A stretch of DNA of 64,000 nt from an uncultured Emticicia sp. GTDB taxonomy: Bacteria; Bacteroidota; Bacteroidia; Cytophagales; Spirosomataceae. The notes under the pieces are model-generated. The model saw nothing but the letters and a program-made list of their open reading frames with translations, was not told where the DNA came from and made no database searches. Location: NCBI RefSeq assembly GCF_937903345.1, contig NZ_CALCZQ010000030.1, forward strand, positions 550,037 through 614,036. Reading direction: 5' to 3'. The position numbers were made by a program, and so were the translations under genes. Shown here piece by piece: positions 8,698 to 16,093 of the stretch (position 1 is its first letter; every line of letters starts with the position of its first letter).

Positions 8698-10044
8698 ATG
8701 AAAAAAGTAGTCTTCCCATTTCTGTCAATTTGTTTTATGGTATGTGTTTTGCAAGCTAATGCTCAACAAACTGCATCTGAATTTTTTGATATTGGTGTAA
8801 ATAAAAGTAAAGCAGGTGATTATATAGGTGCTTCACAAGCATATAGTACTGCAATAGCAATGAATCCAGAAAATTCTACGAGTTATTACAACCGTGGTCT
8901 TGCAAAACAACAACTGAAAGATCACCGAGGTGCAATTTTAGATTTTGACAAAACAATTGACCTCGACCCAAAAAATTCATTGGCGTATTTGTATCGTGGG
9001 AAAAGTAAAAGCGATCAAGAGGATCACCGTTCGGCCTTGCAAGATTATAACCGTACGATTGAGATAAATCCAGAGGATGCTTTGGCTTTCTTGTATCGAG
9101 GTATGACAAGAGCAAAATTATTGGACTATCGTCGTGCTATACAAGACTTCTCAAAAGTAGTTGAACTTAATACAGAAGATGATAAAAAATACCAAGCGTA
9201 TTTTTCTCGTGGTATATGTAAATCTCGTTTAGAAGATTATCAAGGTAGTATAACTGATTTTACAAAATCAATTGATTTGAATCCAAAACGTTCGCAGTCT
9301 TTTGCAAGTAGAGGCTACAGTCGCTTGAAAATTAATGATTTTACTGGTTCGATTAAAGATTTTGATGAAGCTGTAAAATTAAACCCAGAAGATAGCGAAT
9401 CTTTTTTTAACCGTGGTTTTGCTAAAACTAAAATTGAACTTTTCCGTGAAGCAATTACTGATTATGATAAAGCGATTCAACTTGACCCTATAAATGTACG
9501 TGCATTTTATGGTAGAGGCTTTTGTAATAGCAAACTTAGTAATCAAAAAGATGCTACGAATGATTTGACAAAAGCAATTGAGGTTAATAACGTAAATATT
9601 GATTCTAAGGTTTATTATACAGGTCGTATGACCAAGAATACTTTAGATGAGTTGCGTAATGTTGTCCAGGATAAAAGTAAGATCAATGAGTTTTCTGATG
9701 ACCGCTCAGAAGCATTTTATAGTCGTGGTATCTCGAAGTTTAAATCTGGTGATGGTAAAGGGGCAATTTTAGATTTAAATAAATCAATCGAATTAAATCC
9801 AACTTACTATGAAGCTTATTTTTCTCGTGGTTTGGTTCGTTCATCAATGGGATTACAGAAAGAAGCATTACAAGATTGCTCAAACGCAATCAAATTGAAT
9901 CCAAAATACAGCGAGGCATATTATGTAAGAGGTATTATCAAACACTCTTTGGGCGATGAAAACGCTGGTTGTTATGATCTTAGTCGTGCTGGTGAATTAG
10001 GCTATTCGGCTGCCTATAATGTAATACGTGAATACTGTAACTAA
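8698..10044 (+). CDS. Secreted tetratricopeptide-repeat protein
   Basis: 448 residues from the ATG at 8698, chosen over a GTG 27 nt upstream because it places a clean signal peptide first (MKKVVFPFLSICFMVCVLQA, cleavage near NAQ). The rest is about eleven 34-residue TPR units of the type 'AYYNRGLAKxxLxDHxGAIxDFxKxIxLNP'. The array is interrupted around 310-345 by a divergent unit (KVYYTGRMTKNTLDELRNVV). It ends with a Sel1-like helix pair (GCYDLSRAGELGYSAAYNVI). TPR arrays are protein-protein scaffolds; no enzymatic domain is visible. It has its own promoter and terminator. Confidence 0.88.
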   Translation: MKKVVFPFLSICFMVCVLQANAQQTASEFFDIGVNKSKAGDYIGASQAYSTAIAMNPENSTSYYNRGLAKQQLKDHRGAILDFDKTIDLDPKNSLAYLYRGKSKSDQEDHRSALQDYNRTIEINPEDALAFLYRGMTRAKLLDYRRAIQDFSKVVELNTEDDKKYQAYFSRGICKSRLEDYQGSITDFTKSIDLNPKRSQSFASRGYSRLKINDFTGSIKDFDEAVKLNPEDSESFFNRGFAKTKIELFREAITDYDKAIQLDPINVRAFYGRGFCNSKLSNQKDATNDLTKAIEVNNVNIDSKVYYTGRMTKNTLDELRNVVQDKSKINEFSDDRSEAFYSRGISKFKSGDGKGAILDLNKSIELNPTYYEAYFSRGLVRSSMGLQKEALQDCSNAIKLNPKYSEAYYVRGIIKHSLGDENAGCYDLSRAGELGYSAAYNVIREYCN

Positions 10045-10068
10045 GATTTTATAAATAAAGTTATTTAG

Positions 10069-10109
10069 AAAAGAATCCGTCCCAAAAGTACTTTTGAGAC
10101 GGATTCTTT
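10069..10109. terminator. Bidirectional terminator between TPR gene and ddl
   Basis: Long inverted repeat AAAGAATCCGTC / GACGGATTCTTT, with an inner CAAAAG / CTTTTG pairing. It serves the two convergent genes on either side and ends directly against the ddl stop. Confidence 0.85.
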
Positions 10110-10110
10110 A

Positions 10111-11880
10111 TTACAACTCAATCATAGTCTCATTTTCGCAATGGAAGATAAATTGTACATTTTCTGCTAAATCTGTTTCCGAGAATTTCTTTACTTGCCA
10201 ATCAAAACCTCCTGCATATTTTTCTGTAATTTTCTCTGCATTTCGCATAATTTCGGCAATGAAAGGGTGTTTTGGTTTTCCAATATTTTGCCCAAAGTCC
10301 TGAATATCAGCCTTAAACATTAAATTAACGGGTATTTTGTACATCTGACCGTTGCGAGCAGCACAAATCATTGTTGGCTCATAGGAGGTTGAGGAAGCGT
10401 ATTCTCCGAGTTTTTTTTGAGCAATTTTATATTCTTCGTCAGTTTCTCCAAAGACAACCGCTACTTTCTTTCTGTTTGCGGCTACACGTTCTTCAATAAG
10501 ATAATCTATTTTTTCGAGTAAATTGCGTAAAGAAACTGTATTTTTTCCACTACGGATACGTTCACGAACTGACTGACGGACAAAGTAAGTTATTGATTGT
10601 GTAACAGTTAATCCAATTTCTGCCATTTGTTTAAAAATCAAAGAAGCAGGCGACATTCCTGGTAAAGTATTAGGGTCGTGTAGTAAGACGCGGCTATCAG
10701 GCGTCAAAAACCCATCAATACGCGTGACTACACTAAAGCCAAGATTATTGAAAGTTTTAAGCAAACTTTCGTGAATTTTATGAAGATTTTCAGGACTTGT
10801 TTCGACTGGAATACGTTTTTTTGTAACGTTTGATTTGTATTTCGATTTGAAATCAAAAGTAAGATTTTCACCATAAATTTCGGTAGGAGGTAGGGCAACA
10901 GCTGTGCCATCATCATGCTGAATAATGCCACAAGAAAACTCTTGTCCAACCACAAATTCTTCAATCATTACATGGTCTTCTGCATTTGCTGAAGTGGCAG
11001 TTACCGATTCCAGTGTGAATAATTGAGCGTCCAATTCTTCCATTAGTTCTATTGGATGATGCAATATTTTGCCATTTACATAAAGTGGAAATCCGATTCC
11101 TTCATCTAGATTTGATGTTTTTTCCATTAAATGACGCTTTTGGCGATCTGTCATCTTTTCCCAATCACGTTTTAAGAAAGTTACCTCAAAAAAGCATTGT
11201 TGAACTGCCTTTGTAAATTCTTCAAGACTTCTTTTGCGTACGATTGCAACTCCAATAGATGATCCTTGATGCGGAGCTTTCACCACAAAAGGAAAACCAA
11301 TATTGTTAATAAGGTCGGTAAACATTTTTGAGCGGTCAGCCACTTGCCATTCTTCACGAGTAAAAGTGACCATTTTCTTTTTTTGGCCAGTAACGAGCGA
11401 CATGAGCTTGTTTTGCATCGGTTTGTCAATACCAACCGATGAACCCATCAAGCCAGGCCCCATGTAAGGAATACCATACCATTCTAGTAAACCCTGTATC
11501 GCACCATCTTCAGCTTGTGGACCATGCATGATTGTAAAGGCAAAATCCATGATATTCGAAAAATCAGTTGGCTGAATTTGCTTCCCTACCTTATAGATAA
11601 GTTTATAAAGTTGGGTTTCATTAAGTTCGCCCAAAGATTCGATATAAACTCTAAAACCACGATTAAGGTTTTTTGAAGGGAAAAAATCACGAATTGATTC
11701 TTCATAGAGCAATTCAGGATTTATCTGAATAAAATGCCCTAGGCTATCAACAAATATTGGTATGGGCTCAAAAATAGCCTTGTCAATATGCTCAAAGGCA
11801 GTTTTACCGCCTAAATACGAAATTTCTCTTTCTCGAGCTTGTCCACCGAAAAATATACCGACTTTGATTTTGTTTGCCAT
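10111..11880 (-). CDS. ddl: Long D-alanine--D-alanine ligase-like ATP-grasp protein
   Basis: 589 residues from the ATG at 11880 (product starts MANKIKVGIFFGGQAREREI). Ddl landmarks: the FGGQAxEREIS N-terminus, MHGPQAEDGAIQGLLEWYG, GIPYMGPGLMGSSVGIDK, ATP-binding FVVKAPHQGSSIGVAIV, EFVVGQEFSCGII, and RIDGFL...LLHDPNTLPGMSP, where Asp-x-Asn replaces the usual Glu-x-Asn metal ligands. It is far longer than standard Ddl (about 310-370 residues): extra segments lie around 225-300, and a C-terminal extension of about 130 residues (KVAVVFGETDEEYKIAQKK onward) resembles a second Ddl N-terminal Rossmann domain. Likely role: D-Ala-D-Ala synthesis for peptidoglycan; a different ligase substrate cannot be excluded. 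Confidence 0.82.
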   Translation of the reverse strand: MANKIKVGIFFGGQAREREISYLGGKTAFEHIDKAIFEPIPIFVDSLGHFIQINPELLYEESIRDFFPSKNLNRGFRVYIESLGELNETQLYKLIYKVGKQIQPTDFSNIMDFAFTIMHGPQAEDGAIQGLLEWYGIPYMGPGLMGSSVGIDKPMQNKLMSLVTGQKKKMVTFTREEWQVADRSKMFTDLINNIGFPFVVKAPHQGSSIGVAIVRKRSLEEFTKAVQQCFFEVTFLKRDWEKMTDRQKRHLMEKTSNLDEGIGFPLYVNGKILHHPIELMEELDAQLFTLESVTATSANAEDHVMIEEFVVGQEFSCGIIQHDDGTAVALPPTEIYGENLTFDFKSKYKSNVTKKRIPVETSPENLHKIHESLLKTFNNLGFSVVTRIDGFLTPDSRVLLHDPNTLPGMSPASLIFKQMAEIGLTVTQSITYFVRQSVRERIRSGKNTVSLRNLLEKIDYLIEERVAANRKKVAVVFGETDEEYKIAQKKLGEYASSTSYEPTMICAARNGQMYKIPVNLMFKADIQDFGQNIGKPKHPFIAEIMRNAEKITEKYAGGFDWQVKKFSETDLAENVQFIFHCENETMIEL

Positions 11881-12020
11881 TATTAAATTTTGTTCACAGG
11901 TTTTGGTCTGCAAAAAGTATTCTAAGTTAGATAGTAGGTAAGGGATTCTAGCTATTAGGAAATTGTGATTTAAATATTTTTAAATCACATATCAAGTTTC
12001 CAACTGCAAGTTAATAAAAA

Positions 12021-12044
12021 AGCCACTTGCAAAAACAAGTGGCT
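12021..12044 (-). terminator. Terminator after the NifU-like gene
   Basis: AGCCACTTG / CAAGTGGCT with a 6-nt loop (CAAAAA); on the minus strand it is followed by TTTTTATT. It lies 43 nt past the NifU-like stop codon. Confidence 0.8.
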
Positions 12045-12086
12045 GATATTTTTAAATGTAATTTCTATAACTAATACAATTTTGAC

Positions 12087-12335
12087 TTAAAATGCTGGTG
12101 TCAGATTCAAGGCTTCAACTTTCTTGATTTCGGGAACAGCCTTCAGAATGGCCTCTTCTAAACTTGCCTTGAAGGTCATGGTTGACATTGGGCAACTTCC
12201 ACAAGCACCGAGTAGTTCGAGTTTTGCCGTGAAATCTTCGGTTATTTCTACAACTCTTACATTGCCACCGTCGGTCTGTAAATATGGCCTGACACTATTT
12301 AAAGCTGCTTCTACTTTTTCAATTAAATTTTCCAT
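12087..12335 (-). CDS. NifU-like Fe-S cluster scaffold (NifU C-terminal domain)
   Basis: 82 residues made up of a single NifU C-terminal domain. The N-terminal helix VEAALNSVRPYLQTDGGNVRVVEI and the cluster-binding motif GACGSCPMS (CxxC) are intact. Such stand-alone Nfu proteins carry 4Fe-4S clusters to target apoproteins in the cytoplasm. It lies 173 nt downstream of the Mrp-type ATPase gene on the same strand, a pairing that fits a shared role in Fe-S delivery. Confidence 0.92.
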   Translation of the reverse strand: MENLIEKVEAALNSVRPYLQTDGGNVRVVEITEDFTAKLELLGACGSCPMSTMTFKASLEEAILKAVPEIKKVEALNLTPAF

Positions 12336-12508
12336 TTATCTTATTTTTAGCAAGTATATTTAGTAAAAATGATAAAAAACTTACAGGAGGAAAACGATTT
12401 TAAGAATGGGTTGTAGTTACTATCCAGAATTTTTTATTCTGAAAAATGATTAACCATCTAATAAAAACTATTCTTTTGCTTACCCTTATTTGTTGACGAT
12501 GAACTAAA

Positions 12509-13612
12509 TTATCTTACCTCGACTCTTACAGTTTTTTCGCCTGATGCATTCCTGATTGCTACCTGACGAGCCAAAGATTCGGCTGCATTTTTGAATGCTT
12601 CACTTACGATTGGGGTTTCATCCATCATTACAGGGCGACCATCGTCTCCACCTTCACGGATGCTTTGTACAATTGGAATTTGTCCCAAAAGTGGCACATT
12701 TAATTTTTCAGCCATGTTTTTGCCTCCATCTTTACCGAATAAATAATATTTATTATCAGGTAATTCGGCAGGAGTGAAGTAAGCCATATTTTCAACGATT
12801 CCTAATATAGGAACGTTGATTTGTTGTTGACGAAACATTGAAACTCCTTTCATTACATCTGCCAAAGCTACTTTTTGAGGAGTAGTTACTACTACGGCAC
12901 CTGTCAATGGCACGGTTTGTACTAAAGTTAGGTGAATATCGCTTGTCCCCGGTGGAAGGTCAATTAAAATATAATCTAAATCTCCCCAATCAACATCTCC
13001 AAAGAACTGACGTAAGGCTTGGCTTGCCATTGGCCCACGCCAAACAACTGCACTATCTGCCGGTGTAAGAAAGCCAATTGAAATCATTTTGATGCCATAT
13101 TGCATGATTGGGGTAATCATATTTTTGCCATCTTTTTGCATGATGAGTGGCTGCATATTTTCTGCACCAAACATTATCGGAATTGAAGGTCCAGAAATAT
13201 CAGCATCAATGATACCTACTTTTGCTCCTGCATTTTTTAGTGCCATTGCCAAATTAACTGTAACTGTCGATTTCCCAACACCACCTTTTCCCGATGAAAT
13301 TGCAATAATATTTTTTACACCAGATAGAACTGGAGCATTATTGCGAACTGATGTTACATCAGCGGTCATATTTATCGTTACTTTCACATCAGAATTTAAA
13401 TGTTTATGAATTGCTTCAGTACAGTTTTTCTTGATGAGTTCTTTCAGCGGACAAGCCGGCGTAGTAAGCACTACAGTAAAAGTAACCTGATTGATACCTA
13501 CTTCTATGTCACGAATCATGTTGAGCGTAACAAGGTCTTTTTTTAAATCGGGCTCCTCAACTGTACTGAGGGCTTGTAGTACTTTTTCTTTCGTGATGGT
13601 TAGTTCTCCCAT
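12509..13612 (-). CDS. mrp: Mrp/NBP35-family Fe-S cluster carrier ATPase
   Basis: 367 residues. Residues 1-85 form a DUF59/MIP18-type domain (VEEPDLKKDLVTLNMI, TTPACPLKELI with Cys54). The deviant Walker A is ISSGKGGVGKST (105-116), followed by GIIDADISGPSIP and DYILIDLPPGTSDIHLT. The usual CxxC of some Mrp proteins is not obvious near the C-terminus. The family transfers Fe-S clusters to apoproteins. It is 45 nt after the DUF2071 gene and 173 nt before the NifU-like gene, all on one strand. Confidence 0.93.
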   Translation of the reverse strand: MGELTITKEKVLQALSTVEEPDLKKDLVTLNMIRDIEVGINQVTFTVVLTTPACPLKELIKKNCTEAIHKHLNSDVKVTINMTADVTSVRNNAPVLSGVKNIIAISSGKGGVGKSTVTVNLAMALKNAGAKVGIIDADISGPSIPIMFGAENMQPLIMQKDGKNMITPIMQYGIKMISIGFLTPADSAVVWRGPMASQALRQFFGDVDWGDLDYILIDLPPGTSDIHLTLVQTVPLTGAVVVTTPQKVALADVMKGVSMFRQQQINVPILGIVENMAYFTPAELPDNKYYLFGKDGGKNMAEKLNVPLLGQIPIVQSIREGGDDGRPVMMDETPIVSEAFKNAAESLARQVAIRNASGEKTVRVEVR

Positions 13613-13657
13613 TATTTTTGTTGTACATCGAGCAAGTAAGAATCTTGCTAAACGAGT

Positions 13658-14377
13658 CTAAATTATTACTTTTCCTTTAAAAATTGAGACCTCTGAGCCG
13701 GTGGCCAAAAGTACCGATGAGGGTGATGCATCTTTTAAAAAAGCGAAATCTTGTCCATAAAGTTCCTTAAAATTACATAAGATTTGTGAGTTTCGCACAC
13801 GGTGGATATTCCATCTTTGATGCTGAACTTGATACTCATTGGTTTTGATGGATGTAGAACTCGCATAACCCCAATAATGTTCGGTGATAAACTCTTCTTC
13901 GCTTCCTACTTCAATGGGTATTATTCCTGCCTCGGCATCGACTTGAATATGATTCCAGCCCGATTTTGATTTCCAGGAATATTTTACAAATATTTGACTA
14001 TCAGTAGTTTTTATTTCGTGCTTACAAGGGTGAGTAGCATATTTTTCATTGTAGAGTGTGTTGGCTATGATAGTTATCATGGCCTTCGGAACGATTTCTT
14101 TGATAAAAACTACCCCTCTTTTCCATTCTCCATTGTCATTATAGCGTACGTAGAAGCGTAGATTTACTTCATCGAAATTTGTGTGAAAAGGAAATTTTAT
14201 GCCCAAAACTTTGGTTTCTAGAAACTGAAAACCCACAACACTGATGTAACAACGACCATTCCAGAAGTCAAGCTCGGTTTTGTAAGGTAAATAATTTTTC
14301 AAAATTTCGGGTGAAACTTCGTAGTTTGCCATTAGGAGATTGCTCCAATGGGCTTTTAGAAAGGTTTTACCGAACAT
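13658..14377 (-). CDS. DUF2071 (YqjF-like) family protein
   Basis: 239 residues. The pattern ANYEVSPEILKNYLPYKTEL, DFWNGRCYISVVGFQF, KFPFHTNFDEVNLRFYVRY and EHYWGYA follows the DUF2071 family, a cytoplasmic beta-rich fold related to acetoacetate decarboxylase, of unknown function. There is no signal peptide. It precedes mrp by 45 nt and is probably co-transcribed with it; I see no functional reason for the pairing. Confidence 0.82.
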   Translation of the reverse strand: MFGKTFLKAHWSNLLMANYEVSPEILKNYLPYKTELDFWNGRCYISVVGFQFLETKVLGIKFPFHTNFDEVNLRFYVRYNDNGEWKRGVVFIKEIVPKAMITIIANTLYNEKYATHPCKHEIKTTDSQIFVKYSWKSKSGWNHIQVDAEAGIIPIEVGSEEEFITEHYWGYASSTSIKTNEYQVQHQRWNIHRVRNSQILCNFKELYGQDFAFLKDASPSSVLLATGSEVSIFKGKVII

Positions 14378-14430
14378 GTTTTTGTTTAATAATGGATGAA
14401 GGAAATTTGAAAAGTAATTGAATTAAAACA

Positions 14431-14461
14431 AAAAATCAGTGCGAATGTTCACCCTGATTTT
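14431..14461 (-). terminator. Probable terminator after the GSCFA gene
   Basis: AAAATCAG / CTGATTTT hairpin with a 14-nt loop that can partly pair further (GTG/CAC). It lies 26 nt past the GSCFA stop codon, with T-rich sequence on the minus strand. Confidence 0.6.
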
Positions 14462-14487
14462 CTAAATAAAAAGTTTGTAATATCAAT

Positions 14488-15468
14488 TTAAGCCTCAATT
14501 ATTTGCGAACGTACTGTTTCTATTTCGTTACTTACATCTATTTTTTTACTTAAAACATTCAATTTTTCGAGTATATCAATTAGGAATTTTTGATGGGCAG
14601 GATTCTCAGTTTGAATTGGGCGATGATTAAGTGACATTTTTATTTTTTTCCATTCTTTAAAGAAGTTAGTTAGGTCTTCGGTAAAGTAGGTTTGGGCAAA
14701 TTTTTCGAAAATATACTCTTCCGCTTGTTCGTTTGGATGAATCATATCTGATGCGTAAAAACGATAATCACGCAAATCGTCCATCATGATTTCGTAGCTC
14801 GGAAAATAGTGCACATTATCGAAATCTTGTTCCAAATGATAGCATGCGGTGCGTAATATGCTTTTGCTGACCGAATTTAGCTGCAATGTCTCACGGGTAT
14901 GACGTACAGGACTGACTGTCAACAAAATCTTGATTTTATTATTTTGCATTTTCAAGGAATCATACATTAAGCGAAAACGTTGTATAATTTCTTGTACGCT
15001 AAGAATCTCTTTTTTGAAACTTGTTGCAGGCATTTTATGACAATTGGATACTACCTGTCTATTTTCTATAAGTTGATGAACGATTGAAGTTCCGAGTGTT
15101 ATCACCAAGAAATTTGCCTTACGCAAAAATTGATTTACATTTTTATGGGTAGTATTGAGTTCAAATTCAAGTTCTTCTTTTGATTTTCCATAAAACTTGG
15201 AATGAAAATCATAATGCTGCCAAACACCGTTATTTTCAAGAAATAAATGTTTGAAAACTGGTTGATTCTGTAAACTATGGCTTATCAATTTGAAAATTGA
15301 AGACGGGTTAAATACAGTCCCATAAGGATTACTGAGACATTGTAATTTGTAATCAGTAAGCTGATCTCCTATGACCTCGGAGAAACACGAACCAACGGTC
15401 ATAATTTTAGAGTCAGTGCTGATTTTGAGGCGAGTTGGAGCCACTTCAATTTCAGTACGAAAATCCAT
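14488..15468 (-). CDS. GSCFA-domain protein
   Basis: 326 residues from the ATG at 15468 (MDFRTEIEVAPTRLKI), preferred over an upstream start that adds 18 unrelated residues. The family-defining motif appears as MTVGSCFSEVIGDQL near residue 25 (GSCF-S instead of GSCF-A). Further family features are SNPYGTVFNPSSIF, LVITLGTSIVH, LLTVSPVRHTRE and YFPSYEIMMDDLRDYRFYA followed by DMIHPN. The layout resembles an SGNH-hydrolase fold with a Ser-containing N-terminal block and a C-terminal Asp-x-x-His (DMIH). Function is unproven; cytoplasmic by lack of signal peptide. Confidence 0.87.
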   Translation of the reverse strand: MDFRTEIEVAPTRLKISTDSKIMTVGSCFSEVIGDQLTDYKLQCLSNPYGTVFNPSSIFKLISHSLQNQPVFKHLFLENNGVWQHYDFHSKFYGKSKEELEFELNTTHKNVNQFLRKANFLVITLGTSIVHQLIENRQVVSNCHKMPATSFKKEILSVQEIIQRFRLMYDSLKMQNNKIKILLTVSPVRHTRETLQLNSVSKSILRTACYHLEQDFDNVHYFPSYEIMMDDLRDYRFYASDMIHPNEQAEEYIFEKFAQTYFTEDLTNFFKEWKKIKMSLNHRPIQTENPAHQKFLIDILEKLNVLSKKIDVSNEIETVRSQIIEA

Positions 15469-16093
15469 TTTGTCTGTATTTTGGGGTTTGTTTTTTTGGA
15501 ATACTAATTGATTGATTATCAATAGTTTGCGAAAGTAAATCTAACACTTTACACTTCCAAGCTATTTTCAAAAAAAATGTTTTTAGAAACACTTTATTTT
15601 TGACTACCAACTCACTATGTTTTAATTTGAAAATATGAAAATTGTATTTCAAAATTGAATTCACCTTTCTAAAAAATCTTTTATTTCTACTTGGCTTTTT
15701 TTATTCATTTGCAGAATATAATTATCCACTAGTTGAATGCTATATTTTTATTCAACTGAGAATATGGATTGCCAACATACGCCTCGGAATAGGCATTTTA
15801 TCGATGATATTTATCAAAATGAGGTATTTTAGTAAAGCAATGGTTTCGAAGAGTAAATCATTCGTAGTCTGTTTAAGTTAATAAAATTTTAGCTTTTTTG
15901 AAAACAAAATTTCATAATCATTAAAAAAGTAATTCTGATTGGAAATAAATTTGATTAAATCTTGAGTAAAAATCTAATGGATACATGATAAGAATATATG
16001 CTTGGCATTAAAATTCCTACACATTTTTTAATTTGGGCAACTTCTTTGAGAACTTTCTCGTCTATTATATTAAATCAAACAGAGTCAAACCAA
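15469..16093. other. Intergenic stretch without a supported gene
   Basis: About 625 AT-rich bases between the divergent GSCFA and TonB receptor genes. A 79-codon reading at 15642-15881 lacks family resemblance and its composition looks like chance. TACTTTCG on the minus strand (15530-15537) is one mismatch from a -7 box for the GSCFA gene. Otherwise nothing seen. Confidence 0.5.

Noticed and set aside
12360..12450. AGGAGG followed by a 15-codon reading upstream of the NifU-like gene on the plus strand
   Set aside because: Bacteroidota rarely rely on Shine-Dalgarno sites, the peptide is too short and not conserved in form.
15642..15881. 79-codon reading between the GSCFA and TonB receptor genes
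   Set aside because: Low-complexity hydrophobic composition, no family resemblance, no nearby promoter; typical of chance AT-rich readings.
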